Positions 43,301 through 56,763 of a DNA stretch of 64,000 nucleotides are shown one piece after another; position 1 is the first letter of the stretch; each line of letters begins with the position of its first letter. The notes under the pieces were generated by a model, which was given only the letters and a program-made list of their open reading frames with translations, did not search any database and was not told the origin of the DNA. The translations under genes and the position numbers were made by a program. Origin of the DNA: Gerris lacustris (taxonomy: Eukaryota > Arthropoda > Insecta > Hemiptera > Gerridae); assembly GCA_951217055.1 (NCBI GenBank), contig OX578277.1, forward strand, positions 66,434,388 to 66,498,387, given 5' to 3'.

Positions 43301-44530
43301 AGGAATTTTCAAAAACTATACAGTTCTTAAAAATGCTGAGATGCATCTATGTGCCAAATTTCGCTGAAATTGATCAATTTTTACTCCAGTTATCGTTAGA
43401 CAAACAAACAAACTTTTCAAAGTACGTCTCTGAAATTAAGAACTCACTACGCTCGTTCTAAATTTACTAATTATTTTTTATCAAAATCGTCGAAATCACT
43501 TTTGCGAATAATAATTTTAGATTTTTAGGGGGGCAGCGCCTCTACATAGAGATAACAATTATTACTCATTTGCTCCCCGAGGTATGTATTTACTGAATAT
43601 ATAGGATATAGGTAAACCACCCAATTCCTTAAAAACGGCTTAAGAAGTTTTGGATGTACATAAGATAGACCATAGACGACAGACGAATGAACATTCTTTT
43701 GTATACTCAGGGAAATTTGAAACGTATAGATAAATCTTTTAAAATCTCCAGATCGAATTTATCAATGATCTTTCTCTATCGATAAAAGTAAGCATAACTC
43801 TTAAGGTGGCGTGTCAATACGACGACTGAAAAGTTCACGCGTGTGTGACCATGCGACACAAGCGACTTAGTTAGGCTGCTTAAGACGAACGACTCAACTG
43901 CCTTCTTGAGCAGTCTAGTCGTTGCAGCCAGATGTGTTTTCGTTTTTTTTTATCAAAAAATGGGAAGATGCGAAATCAATTGAATTAGTGCGAGAGCACC
44001 AAGTCTCTAAAAGCCATCAAAAAAGATCTATACAAAGATTCTTATGTCGGAGACAATGTTTATTAGGTTATAGTAAATAAAGAATGTGCAGCATAACAGA
44101 TTATTTACAAGGAACAGTTCTGAAAATGAAATGCATAAACCTATCTGGCATTTGTGGCTTCCAATTTTTGCCGGTACCTCTTGCCTTCTTCTTCCCCTCA
44201 CCGTAAACTATGAAGTGTTTAAATTGTATATTGTTAGAAATTCTTGTTGATGATTCCAAAGATTAGAGGTTATGCTGTTCCTTTTGTATCTTTTCTGTAC
44301 TACTTCCCGGGTAAACTCTACCTGTTTTATGGCATTGTTTCGAGAAAAAACCACTTTTTGCGTTATATTCAGGCAATAGCAAGCAATATTTTAAACCTTT
44401 TAATCATTATCCCTTATGGAGTTATTGTATGTACTTTTGATTGAAATACCAGAGACTATATTTATTATGAGCTAGATACTCTACTTTCAGAGAATAAAAA
44501 AATACATGTGGTGTCGCGGGACACCCGGTA
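43301..44530. other. Intergenic stretch without a supported gene
   Basis: Contains a GC-richer patch (about 43803-43935) and a 66-codon frame at 44244 without a recognised domain. Confidence 0.4.
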
Positions 44531-45292
44531 GGAACGAAGTTCCTTACATTTTTCATTAAATATAAATTATAAAATCACACTGCTAAGTACGTATACATTG
44601 CTAACTACTTATACATGGCGGAGTTAGAAAATATACATAATTAAAAGTAACAAACTGTTTGTACCTAGCAGAGTTAAGGCAAAATTAAAAGAAAAATCAT
44701 TATTTGTATCATTAAAGCAAGCGTCTTGCTATAAATATATATTGAATATAAGAAAAAAGTTGATCATGATGAGTTTATAGTGAAAGAGTATGTTTGTTAA
44801 AGGAGTTTGGATTGAAATAGGACTGTTTTCTACCTACCTGGCCAATTAATTTAAAATATTATAAAACATGTGGCTCTACAGCTACTGCTTGTATCAGGGT
44901 AAAATTTTACATGATTATATTTTATTTATTTACAAAACAAAGTGACATTTTTGACATATATAACAAAAATAATCAAAACAAGTCAAGTAACAGGCTTCCT
45001 TAATAAACCTTTTGCCCGTCTTTTGAAGCTTACGTTTACGCGAGTGTTGTGCGTGAACGCTTGGGCGGATAACCTTTTCCGACGAACTCAGCCTGGGCAT
45101 TGGTAAAATGAACATGTGTACCAAATTTCATCTAACTCGGTGATCTTTTACTCAAGTTATCGTCATCTGTAGATTTCTTGCCGGATTTTGCGTGACGGTG
45201 ATTTTGTGACGGTTATTTTGTGACGGTGATTTTGGTCGTTTTTTTCGGATTCACTCCCGGGCTCCAGAACGTCCCATAAGGAACTTCGTTCC
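44531..45292. repeat. Inverted-repeat-bounded block (ggaacgaagttcctta ends)
   Basis: ggaacgaagttcctta (44531-44546) and its exact complement taaggaacttcgttcc (45277-45292) bound a 762-bp block. Inside, 45020-45170 is a family-A fragment (cagcctgggcattggtaaaa; accaaatttcatct) and 45193-45240 repeats gtgacggtgattttg. No transposase. Confidence 0.5.
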
Positions 45293-45718
45293 AAAAAATA
45301 TAATTACACTTATCAATGTTCAAACGTAAAAACATTCTAGACTCTGCATATTCCTTTAAAAAAAAGTTCTCTTTATAAGAATATTTTTAAATCACTCTCT
45401 GCCCCTCGAAAGAAAAAGATGATTTTTCCACAAAACCTCCCATAAATTTGTTGCTACGTTCTTGACTGGAATCGTCATAACATTCTAGGTTGTTCTTATA
45501 TTGGAAGTTATGTCCTTATATTGCGAAGCAAAATCAAACTAAACGCAGAAGATATTGTTTCAAACATGACTTTTAAATTTATGTTGACATGGTACATTTA
45601 GCTCTTTATATAGGAGAAACAATTTTACCTTTATTATATATAACTTGCGCTTATACACATTCTACATTCTTCAGTGACGGTGATAATTATTTGAAAGAAA
45701 CTAGAAACTATGTGTCAA
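45293..45718. other. Intergenic AT-rich stretch
   Basis: No feature seen. Confidence 0.4.
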
Positions 45719-45721
45719 TAA

Positions 45722-46302
45722 AGGCCGCATCACACTCTACGGGTTTGACCGTACGGTAAGAATCCGATTTGACTGGTTGTTCACACTATTCGGTTTGTCC
45801 ACGGCTTTATTTCAATCAGAAGGTTTTTAAATGTGTAGTGAAGTGCTGTGCAGTGAACCGTAATCAAATTATTGCATTATGGTTGTATTATCTTCGCAAA
45901 AAGAGGAGACAATGCAGAAGCAATACAAGCCCTAGACCTGGGTGCATCCTATAAATAAAAAGAGAGATAAAGTGAACTTATTTCATACGTTATTTAAGAA
46001 TCTACGTAGATGAAAATAATTTTAAAATTATTTTCGGATGTCTGTTGCCTAATTTTATGAACTGCATGAAAAGCTGAAGGATACCATTAAGCATGAGAAC
46101 ACACAATTTAGAAATATGACCAATAGACAACTGGGTACATGGTTGTCATCCGGTCGCCGTGAGTTTGGTGGTTGTGGACGGCTGCTACAAGGCGGCAGTG
46201 CGGCTTTTTGTCGTCAACGTGTAATGTGAAAGTGCCCGTCTCCTTCTATACTCCACAAAAAGAAAAATTCGCCGTACGGTCAAAACCTTATAGTGACGGC
46301 CC
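45722..46302 (+). mobile_element. PIF/Harbinger element relic with transposase fragment
   Basis: Ends aggccgcatcacactctacg and, inverted, tagtgacggccc; both ends extend to accgtacgg. Flanking TAA occurs at 45719-45721 and 46303-46305, the target form of PIF/Harbinger. Inside, about 45925-46125 encodes a broken Harbinger N-terminus (TWVHPINKKRDKVNLFHTLF, NYFRMSV, FYELHEKLKDTIKHENTQFR) with five stops. The element is internally deleted and dead. Confidence 0.75.
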
Positions 46303-46305
46303 TAA

Positions 46306-48364
46306 CAATGAAGGATTACTTTGCTTTAAGCACATTGTTAAGGTGAGAGGTGTTATAACTTGTTATTAGGATCAACAAGATAAAATGTTATGTTTATATT
46401 AAATTCATCTTTTGTGTAGTGTTTTAATAGTTTAAACATCGTAGGTTGTCAAAAAAAGAAAATAATGAAACTATAATATAATCATAGATATAATAAAATA
46501 AATAAAAAAAATACATATAAAAAAATAGTGAAGGTCCTTTTTAATCTTCCAGTAGATTTCTTTTATTTGTCCAGAAGAAAATATAATTATAATTAATATA
46601 CATTAGTCTTTTTGTAAAAAAAAGAGGTATTTTGATTGTTTTAAAACAATTCGAGTGTTTTTATTTTTATGTAGCCTCTACAATAACATTCAACAACTCT
46701 AAATTATAAATGAGGACGTTATGCGCTATTAGAATTCAGAACTAAATTTTGGTAAGCACTACTAAAGTTAATGAGGTAAAGAGGATGAACATTAATAAAT
46801 GTTTGGTGCCCAATTTACGCTTGGTATGTGAGGTTAGATCAAGGGTTTGTGCAGTATAAACTTTCTTTTTTAATAGAACTTTAATGCAATAGTAAAATTC
46901 GTTCCTACTAAAACTATTTTTTTACAAAATCTCTCCTCTTGAAGTACATAGAAACCTATAGAATAAGATTTTATTCTGTATAAATATGAACAATGAACAC
47001 TTGAGAGTCCTATCGTTTCTCGTAGTTTTTGTATAAGTTATTATTTTCAGGGTGCGGGAGATGAAAGGTGCGGGACAGCAACAGTTTTACTTGCATCGCA
47101 GTGTCCGAAGACACGGGTAAGTAAGCATCGTGGCAGCCACGTGACCCTCTGCCCACATGATGGGGGACACGCGATACCCTCACATAGTGGAACCCCTGGC
47201 TAAGAGTCACCCTCCAACCCCTCCTGAGAACCTTCTTACCCCTTGTGAATGAGCTAGGCAGTTTGAATTATGCTGGCATCGTTCCATATGGTTCGTTCTA
47301 ATTACCTTGCATCCGATCCTTTTATTTAAAAGTAGTTCGTACTTCAGTTTAAAACGCTTTACATACGTAGCAACAGTAACAAGTAAAGTTGTTACAACAG
47401 TTAAGATAGTTACATCATTTATAAAGTCAAAAATCAATTAAATTTAAAGGTTTAAATAATTTTATATACTGAATTAATTATTGTTTTTACTATTAAGCAT
47501 GAAGTTATTAGAAAGTATTATCTAGCAATTGATTTAGGGCAATGGTTTAGATTTAATATTTGTTTTACTATTAAGTATGAAGTTATTAGAAGGTTTTGTT
47601 CTCGCAAAAATGATCTAGCATTCTGATATTTAATGATTAGGAGATAGATAATAATATAGAATAGAAAATAAGATAGATAATAAGATAGATAATATTATAG
47701 AAAATATAATTTTGAGAAATGCTTAGATTTAAGAAAAGTTAATGTGTTTTTTGTTAAAATTTAAATTATATAATGTACAAACAGTTAGATTTAGATGTTA
47801 CATAATGCTTCTTAAGGTTGAGTATAAAGTTGTATTAATTAATATGAATTAATAATGTACAAATTATTTATTTTTAGCTTGATAATGACCCAAGGAGGGG
47901 TTGAAATATCGCATTGAATAAAGTGACAAATACTTAAAAGTTTTTAATCATACCAATACCCAATAGACCATTGAAAGATTTTCTTTTGAAACTAAAATAA
48001 AGGGTGTTTAATTTTCTCATTTGAATTTTCAAAAAAATCTCCTTTATAAAAAACAAAAATAATCCGCTTGTTCTTAAATCTCTAAAAATTATTATATTTT
48101 GTTTATTTTGTGTAAAGGATGTCCAGTTTCTTGAAAACTTTAAATAATTACCAAGAGTAAACTACCATTAAAACATATAATTAATGAATGTGCTTCAGAA
48201 TTTCAAAAAATGGGTAAATATTATTTTATTTTATGGAAAAAATCAAACTTTACAAATCAAATAAGCTAACATAAAAAAAATACTAAGTTATTGTTTAGCA
48301 TCAAAGTTATTCATAATTCTAATATTAAGTACACCTCATTAAAAAGCAACTATAACAAACTATT
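46306..48364. other. Intergenic stretch with one GC-rich block
   Basis: Mostly AT-rich. 47045-47240 is GC-richer (ggtgcgggacagcaac ... ccctggctaagagtcaccct); on the minus strand it could be the tail of a LINE or SINE ending in cctgaaaataataac, but I cannot classify it. No gene supported. Confidence 0.4.
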
Positions 48365-48935
48365 TTATCTACGATTGATACGAAATATAAACATTATATC
48401 TTTGTTTAGATGCGTAGAAAGTGATTATTTACGTACTTGTATTCATTGCGCATGCGCGTCTCATAGTTCTGAATAATTCCTCTTCTTTACCACGCTAGCG
48501 CGGTAAAGAAGAGGAATTCTTCAGCTTTAAGCACGATTAGAAAGTTTGTTTACATTTAACAAAACTAATTTGCTGTTCTTTTATTAAAGTAACTGTTTAT
48601 ATCGAGTTTTTAGTGAAAAACAATAAGTGAATCAAGTGACTGACGAAAATGTGGAGAATAATACTCCTCCAGAAATAATTAATTCGGCAAAAAATACAAC
48701 TAATGAATGAATGCCATCTTTATCAAGAGAGAGATACGAACTTACATATAGCAAGTTTATTTGTTTCTGTATTTATTATTTAAATCTGTAGATGTAGATA
48801 AAGTACGGTACGCAACTCGTGCGAAAACGGCATTTTGCATTTGCTCGTGTGGTTTTACCACCTGTGCTATCGCTCGGGTACAAACTCCACACTCGCATGC
48901 AAAATGCTACTTTCCGCACTCGACGCGTAATGTAC
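48365..48935 (+). mobile_element. TIR element family B, copy 2
   Basis: Matches 13300-13878 through ttatctacgattgata, the gcgcatgcgc palindrome, a strong hairpin (ttctttaccacgctagcgcg / gcggtaaagaag) at about 48483-48510, the decayed peptide (ENNTPPEIINSA...YELTY) and the acggtacgcaactcgtgcg block to gcgtaatgtac. The right inverted repeat is eroded. Confidence 0.7.
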
Positions 48936-49365
48936 TATTGTAAAACTAATGATTGCCTACTGCCGCGTAAATTTCGACTCTAACTATAAATTCTCGAAAA
49001 GCATTTTGGATGTGCTCTAGCTAGGGGAATTTTTACAATAAGTTTAATAGCTCATACACGCTAAAATAAGGGGTTCGGCATTAAACTTTTGTTCATTATT
49101 AAAATAAAATGTGAACTTTTTGGTGTTGTTAGTTTATTGTTAACTTTCAGAAATATCAACATTTAATATTCAGAAAATTCATATTTTATCAGAAAATTAA
49201 TTAAAATTTAATATTTAGTTTTTTGCAATTCTGACTCGCTTTTATTAATTATCTTATCCGAAGTTACCAATTTTGAGGCGTTAACCCCGTTGCAACCAGC
49301 TCAATTTTATATTTATAAACAATCTATTTGTAAGTAGATATTAGATGTCCCTATTTATTTAATTC
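48936..49365. other. AT-rich intergenic stretch
   Basis: No feature seen. Confidence 0.4.
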
Positions 49366-50802
49366 TTATTTTTAGGTTGGTCAATTAGGGTAAAAGTAGT
49401 AAGAGTTAACAACTCATAGTAGTTAGAAACTGGCTATATTTCGTCCCCCTCCGGGACATAATCATGCCTAAAACATCATTACTTATAGTTAACAATTTTT
49501 TTAAATAGGATTTTTATAAAAATTAACACTTAACTTATTTAAACATTGAAAATTAATAATAACATTGAGATCATTACCTTATCATGGGTGGAATTAGTCA
49601 CATATACTCAAACTATGTTGTTATTGTCAAAATAAATAATGAAAATACATTAAATAAATACTCCTTTACACATCGATCCATAGACAGTTTTTTAAAAACT
49701 TAAAAAAGATAAAAATTAACAATAACAAAACACATGAACATAGAAAATGGTAACTCCAGAGGTAACCAAAATGAAATTTAAAAAAAACGAGTGTAATTTA
49801 CAAAATCGATTGTAAAGATTGTGACAAGGTATATATTGGAGAAACTATATAAAATCTAGAAAGCAGAATAAAACAACACTCATACGATATGCAAACCAAA
49901 AATGGAAAAACTGCCATAGCTATTCATACCGCTAATCTGAATCATTAGATTAATAAAGACACCATAACAATTCTAGATGTAGAAAAAAATTATTAAAAAA
50001 GAAAATACTTTGAAGCTGCATATATAGCCATGACTAATAACTCCATAAATTTTAAGAACGACTCAAAGGATATAAATAAATATTATGCTGCTATCCTTAA
50101 CATAAAAAATAATTAAAATCAGTAACTTTTAAGATTCCCACCTATCTACAAACCTCCCTTAACTATCCCCCCTTATAAGTTAATCTACATACACCATAAG
50201 ATTTAAATATTTTCAAATCGTAACTCCCGCCTAAATCTAATAACAATTTATTCTTTAAAAATATTTAATATTGCTTTTTAAAAAATACTATAAAATAACT
50301 TACTAGTATAATATATTTTAACTACGATCTACAAATTTTTCTATTCAATTAATAACAATTTGTCATAAAACTAAAATAAAAACGAAAGGTTCATTTTGGT
50401 TACCTTTGAAGTTACCATATTCTATGATCATGTGTTTTGTTAATTGTTAATTTTTATCTTTTTTAAGTTTTGAAAAAACAGTCTATGGATCGATGTGTGA
50501 AGGAGTATTTATTTAATGTATTTTCATTATTTATTTTGACAATACCAACTTAGTTTGAGTATATGTGACTAATTCCACCCATGATAAGGTAATGATCTCA
50601 ATGTTATTATTAATTTTCAATGTTTAAATAAGTTAAGTGTTAATTTTTATAAAAATCGTATTTAAAAAAATTGTTAACTATAAGTAATGATGTTTTAGGC
50701 ATGATTATGTTCCGGAGAGGGGGGCGAAATATAGCTAGTTTCTAACTACTATGAGTTGTTAACTCTTACTACTTTTGCCCTAATTGACCTACCTAAAAAT
50801 AA
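49366..50802. mobile_element. Second Penelope-like family: relic between ~415-bp inverted arms
   Basis: Arm 49366-49780 (ttatttttaggttggtcaat ... ggtaaccaaaatgaa) is repeated inverted at 50388-50802 with scattered differences. Between them is the 3' end of a PLE ORF. Pseudo-LTRs in inverted order are known for Penelope elements. Each arm holds a conserved gtcccggaggggga-cgaaatata-type hairpin followed by GAAA (see finding). Confidence 0.75.
49790..50116 (+). pseudogene. GIY-YIG endonuclease C-terminus of a second PLE family
   Basis: One continuous frame of 109 codons with a few internal stops. It reads SVIYKIDCKDCDKVYIGET, stop, NLESRIKQHSYDMQTKNG, KTAIAIHTANLNH, then KRKYFEAAYIAMTNNSINFK to a stop. 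The IYKIxCxxCxxVYIGET pattern is the GIY-YIG domain with the PLE CxxC. It differs clearly from the element at 1-5830, so it belongs to another family. The RT is absent. Confidence 0.85.
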
Positions 50803-53067
50803 CAATCAATTTAGATATAATATATAAAAGATATCTATTTAGATAAGTTATTATATCTAATTGAAGACCAACAAATCAAAATAAACATTTATTTTTATTA
50901 GAATAAATGTGGTTGCCTTAGCTTTGCATTAACAAATCATTTCGAGATGAGTCGTCGCCGTCGTTGGGGCATTACTCAATTATATAAATTATAAATAATA
51001 AGGGTAGTTTACTCTTGGTACATTTAGAAACTAAATAGATTTTTTATAATTACTTTATAATTACCATCCTACTTGATTTTGTTATTGTGATACTCCTAGG
51101 TAACTTTCTTTGTTTTGATGCCTTTAAATATTCAAGGCTTTAATCATGTTAAATTCAAGAAAACTCAACTCAAGTCTTGATAGACACTGACAATAACTTA
51201 TACATATAATTATACAATATTATATTAGTATACATGTTTTTGGGTCTATTTAGGGTTTATTTTTTTATAAAACATCAATTAAAAACATTTTTCCCTTTCT
51301 GTCTTCTAAAATTTTGAATGCCGCAAACAGCACCCTTCAATCTTTTTTTGGTTTCGAACTTATAAGGCATTTTAAAGAGAAAAACATGTGAAATAGAAAA
51401 TATTGGTAAAACTCGAAAACGAAAACACATATAAGCTATCTGTATAGGACAAAAAAGTTTAGTTTTGACCTTCAAATACGCTCAACGTCTAAACTGACAC
51501 CCTGTATATTACTTCCGATTGAAGAAACTGTTGGCAATACATAAAACAAAATAATATAATCTGTTTTTCCGCAATTAATAAATTTAATTAATTTTAGAAA
51601 AAAGAATAGCTTTTTTGCTTAAATCCAACAATGATGTATTCTAAAATGAAGGGGCACTACTAATATAGATGGTCTTATGATAATAATCTTTAATCCAAAT
51701 ATACTTTAAATACATATCTTGCCTAGATAGTTACCAAATTCAACAGCACCCTATTATTTTTAGTTTTCTTTATCCTTTCCGTTTAGTCCTTTGACGACTT
51801 TTTTTCCTTTCAACAAATTTTGAGACCAGCTACAGACTAATATTCATAAATAATTACACTGTATTAATCAATTCAAATTTATCATATACATGCCTTGTGA
51901 AAGTTAGGTTAAGTTTATTTTATTTTCGAGTTTAGTTGAAATTGCACACATAACTCTACAATTGATTTTGACAGAAATAGAATAAATGTAGAATTAAAGC
52001 CAATTGATCCAAAACTGTAAGTATAAAATTATTTAACATTCAAAAGAGCCTCAAATTTTTTCAATATATGACTACCCCTATAACAGAAACTGAATTATTT
52101 CAGGGATTTACGATAACCACTAAGGTTAGAATAAAGCAGAACTTATAGTAAGAACAGGATGAGTTAATAATCTTCTAGTCAGGCAAATAGAGAGCAAATT
52201 AATTAGCCGGCTTTCGACGGCGATCTAAAAGTTTTAGGTCTGAGAGTGGCCATCTTATAACACAACCTTAAAATGAAAAAAAAAAATATATATATTTGAA
52301 ACTGAATTCTGTACAGTATTACTGGTATAAGGGGTTATTTTCCCTCTCTGGCTCCTTACACACATGTGTTAACCACATTCACGTAAGCTGACACCTCGAA
52401 CTAGAATTAGCCTCAATGTACCAGCTAATTGAATAATTAATAAATTATATTGTTTTATTAATTAAATATATATATCCATATGTTGTTAAGAATATTATTC
52501 AATACTAAAACAATTTTGGGTGTTATTATTTAATAAATTAACCGTGAAAAAGAAGACTTCTTAATTACCCAAAACAATAATATAGTGAATGGAATATTAT
52601 TAGTGTACCATATTATGGTCAATTGACCATACTTATTTTGTTTGAATAATATAATATAACGTATATGACATTTACTATCAATAAAGTCTATATCAATTGT
52701 ACACAGCTTCCTCACGTCATATTATTTAATTAATTTGGAATTAAGTGTGGTTATTTAGACCTGTTTTATAATTACGAGTTGAGTCCGCAGACTGTTTAAA
52801 TTATTGTGGGACCATTTGTGGGCTACTTTTTCAAACCATCCAAATATCTTCAAAATCGGATGTGATTTTGTACTTTTAAAAATGGAGGTGTTACAAAAAA
52901 AAGTTTGTGCGCTTGTGCAAGAGAAAACATTGAGCACAGTTTGAAGTTTAAGTGTGAAGTGGATACACAACTATACTTCTTAGGTATAAAAGTTTGCCTC
53001 TTTTTCTCCTTCCTTTCCTACCTTAATTTTCTTTCTGACGAACTTTTCTTTGTAATTAAATGAATGC
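50803..53067. other. Intergenic AT-rich stretch
   Basis: A gacaccctgtata end-like sequence (about 51498-51510) suggests an eroded Tc1-like MITE covering 51280-51510. No gene supported elsewhere. Confidence 0.4.
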
Positions 53068-53160
53068 TTTTTTTTTTTTTTTTTTTTTTTTTCTTTTGGG
53101 TTTTAGTCCCGATCAACTGCCAGGGTTATTACAGGACGGGGGTTATCCGGCTTATCTATG
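53068..53160 (-). mobile_element. SINE, second copy of the 17173-17294 family
   Basis: Poly-T (poly-A on the minus strand, about 53069-53092) followed by agtcccgatcaactgccagg and cgggggttatccggctt. Its reverse complement matches 17205-17280. Target duplication not determined. Confidence 0.7.
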
Positions 53161-53169
53161 TAATATTAT

Positions 53170-53585
53170 TTATCTACAATTGATACGAAAATAAACATTG
53201 TATCTCTATTTAGATTCGTAGAAAGTGATTCTTTTCGTAGTTGTATTGATTGCGCATGCGCATTTCATAATGGGGCGTTAAGGTGAAGACTTCTTCACCT
53301 TGTCGCACGATTTGCCTGTTTGTTTACATTCAACAAAACTAATTTGTTCTTTGTTTAATTAAAGTAACTGTTATTATCAAGTTTTTAGTGATAAACCATG
53401 TACATTTAATGATTTTCTGTATTTATTATTAAAATCCAACAATCGTAGATAAAGTACGGTACGCAACTCGTGCGAAAACTGTATTTTGCTTTGCTCGAGT
53501 GGTTTTACAACCCTCGCTATCACTCGGGTGCAAACTCCACACTCGCATGCAAAATGATACTTCCGCAATATACGCTTAATGTTCT
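53170..53585 (+). mobile_element. TIR element family B, copy 3 (internally deleted)
   Basis: ttatctacaattgata, tgcgcatgcgca, acaaaactaatttg and acaatcgtagataaagtacg lie in the same order as the other copies. The peptide-coding segment (about 150 bp) is missing. The tail cgcaactcgtgcgaaaac to gcttaatgtt is kept. Confidence 0.65.
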
Positions 53586-56500
53586 ATTATGTGTAAGTAA
53601 TCAACTCATTCCTTATACACTTGTCACTTAGAAATGCTGGTTTAAAATTCAAACTCTGGACAATAGGGAAAGTATAAGACAAAATGGTAAAAATGTTTAA
53701 AAAATATATAATTTTGAATTTAGTCCATATACTGCGTAACATGTCTGCACAGATAATTAACTTTTATTAGTTTTGTTGTAAGAGTGCCAAAGCGTGACAC
53801 TCGCTTAACATGTGTAATATTAATAGAGAGAGTTTCCTATTGTGGACGCTTCTATTCTTTTTATATTGTCTTTGTAGTAGAAGAAGATTAAAAAAAAGAA
53901 CAAGAGAAAAAGACTTGTTGTTGAAATGGGCGATGTGTCGACACAGGGATGTGGTACAAGAATAACGTTTCCTCCAGGCGGGAGATCTCCCGAGCTCGCT
54001 TTGTAATGACTCTTAATTCAGACCAATTGACCCTAGGGTCTTTTTACCAATTGAAATAAATTGGACTCCAAGGCCTTCGAGCTCTCGGCCCGTACCATAC
54101 TTCACACTCTTCATGCTCTCTACAACCAACACGATAAAAATACAGTTTCAGGCCCGTTCACGACACACACATACTCCCCCCTCCCCTTTCAGTTCCGGAG
54201 TCGTCATAGGGGAGCCGTATGAACTGAAGGCGATGTTAAATCAACTTTTTTTTATTTCTTTTTAAACTCCTACATCCGCCTGTAAGAGTTAGTCATCTTA
54301 CTTCTAAGTCATGACATGATATAGATACGGCAAAGGTGGCTGGGTATGGTATTTTATAAATTATATTTTCTAGCTCCTTGGTCATGGTCAACATAATTAA
54401 CATGGATGAACTTCAAACGCTGTATATTAGTACTTAAAAAAATAGTATTACAAGCAGCCTAGAGTAACAATTAAGAAAACTGCAACATTCACCTAAACAA
54501 TATTTTTGTCTGCAATAACAAACAAATTTTATAATTATTCTTTATCTACTTGGTCTGCGGGGATGATAATTAAAAAAGAATAACTATTTTTTAACTCATT
54601 TATGTTGGGAAATCTTTACCCATACCTAAGCATCATCAAGCCTTTATCTGAGTATAAAGTGTGACGAAGTAATCATCTCTAATCTACACTTATCTCCTAT
54701 TTACATAATTTATCTCTTAAAAAGGGAGCAACTTTCCTCTACAATCATCCATCAGTTACTAATTTTAGTGGAACTGACATAGTTATTTTACTTCAAGTAT
54801 AAACATTATCAGTTGATTGCTAACCTACAGTTATAATGGTTAGTTATTGTTTTTACACTCAAACCACTATAAAACCACTTTAGTTAAAATTGTTTAAATA
54901 TTTTATTAATTCATCGCTGATTCGAACCCAGTTTGCATTTATACATTTGCTATTGTGGTTTGAACAATAAAGAAAGAGAACTTGCCGAATTATAAAATCA
55001 CAATGTACGAACTTACTTAATACTTTAGGTCTTAGGTATTTCAGAGCCTCCATTATGTTTGTTCTTAATGGCATTTTATAACCACTGCAGTTAAGAAGGT
55101 CGAAATGCTATAAGAATGTATACATTTTCCTTTACCACTGAGTCAAGCTTTTTAAATCACCAAATAACTTGAATGAAGAAACTCATTGGATGGTGAAGAA
55201 TTCAAAGATATTGAAGCGAATAAGGATCGGAAAAATTAACGACATTGTCCGTCTCTATTTCTAACTTTAGATTATAATATAGAGTAATATAGGCTATATA
55301 GACATAGTCATTAAATTAATTTTTGGAGAATATTTCCATCTTCAATGAAGGTATGTATAAGAAATAGATGAACAAAGACGAGGTAAGGATTTACCTCTTA
55401 GTCTTTATAAGACCTCTTAGTGTCCTGTATGGACATATTCACAGTCTTTGTGTTTGTATGAATAAAGATTTGGATAAACTGAATGTCGTATAAAATACAA
55501 ATATTATGATAATGAATAATTGGTAGTAAATGTTTGCATGGATGTAATCACCAAGAGCAAAAGCCTGAAGCCGGCCATACACGTTGTGGTATAATGACAA
55601 GTAAACCAGTAGGTACAGGTAACCTGAATAAATAATAAATCGAAGCGTCAGTGCTATCCCTATCATAAATGAAGATATGTTATATATAACATAACTTGAC
55701 AGCACACACGATCCTGTTTACCTGCACAGGTAACCTCTCTTTATTCTTAATCCATTGATTGTACTCCTCATCTGTACAGAGCCAGCTTTAGTTTAACGTT
55801 CTAGGGTTTTATTTTATAAATAAGGTTTGAGACATGCTACTACATTTGAGGAGCTTAGTATCAAAGACGGACAAGAGCACTTTTCAAAATTTTACGGGAG
55901 AGCCGAAAAACTGTAGCTCAAATTCTACAGGTGCTAGAGCTATGATTTTTTCTGTACCTTCTTAATAGACTCAAAACTAGTTAGAAGTTCTGAAATCGTG
56001 AATTTCTTTGATATTTTAGCTGCAAAATTGATTTAAAAAGTTGAGTTGTCCGCTTTTGAATCAAAAACCAGGTTTTGTCCATTTTTGAAGCAAAACGACG
56101 TGGAAAATAGTTGTTAGAATAATAATATTGGAGAAATAATTTTTTTTACGTTTTTCAGAGTTTTTGGGAGGTAGTGCCCCTAAATTTAGAGCTAAAATTA
56201 ATTTCTCGATTTCCCCTCGGGGTATCATTTTTCTAATCATATATGTCAAATATGAATACCTACTCCTAGTAGGTATTCAGATGTTAAAGGCCACAGTGCA
56301 TCATGGGAACGAGTTAGTAAAATGCAGCCTCCTAATTGGCTGTTTAGGTTATCTCCACTTTTGAAGAAAAACGCGTGTTGACTTGTCCGTATTTGAAACA
56401 AAACTACAAATATTATTGCATTTTACCCCTTTTCTGGTCGTTTTTGATGCAAATGGATAGCAGAATCTGATGCAGCGGCCAAAAATCTATAAGAAACAAT

Positions 56501-56697
56501 CGATAACTGAAATTCGGAAAAAATTTCGAATGTCCGTCTTTGATACTAGGCTCCTCATTTATGAAAAATACATAAATAACAAAATACATCTAAAAATCTA
56601 ACATCTATATAAAAAAGTATAGATAAAGTACAAAAGACACTAAGGATATAAAATGAATGAATTTTCTTTTTCTTGAATATTATTGTTTGGAGAAACG
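53586..56697. other. Intergenic stretch with a GC-rich island
   Basis: 53930-54240 is markedly GC-richer than its surroundings (ggcgggagatctcccgagct; ttcagttccggagtcgtcat) without an ORF. The rest is AT-rich. It lies downstream of the minus-strand homeobox gene and may include its 3' UTR near 56600-56697. No gene seen. Confidence 0.4.
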
Positions 56698-56763
56698 TCA
56701 GATGAACCTTCAACTTTAGCCCTTTTTGATTTCATTCTTCTGTTTTGAAACCACACTTTGATC
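56698..56763 (-). CDS. Divergent ANTP-class homeobox gene, last exon
   Basis: After a GTTACAG acceptor it reads IKVWFQNRRMKSKRAKVEGS and a final S, then TGA (56700-56698). This is the end of homeodomain helix 3 (I45 to R60) with Q50, N51, M54 and K57, plus a tail of about five residues. It joins the exon at 59361-59506 in phase 0. The protein ends unusually close to the homeodomain. Confidence 0.8.

Noticed and set aside
47010..47437. Minus-strand frames of 66 and 76 codons
   Set aside because: No recognised motif; the GC-rich block looks more like a retroelement tail.
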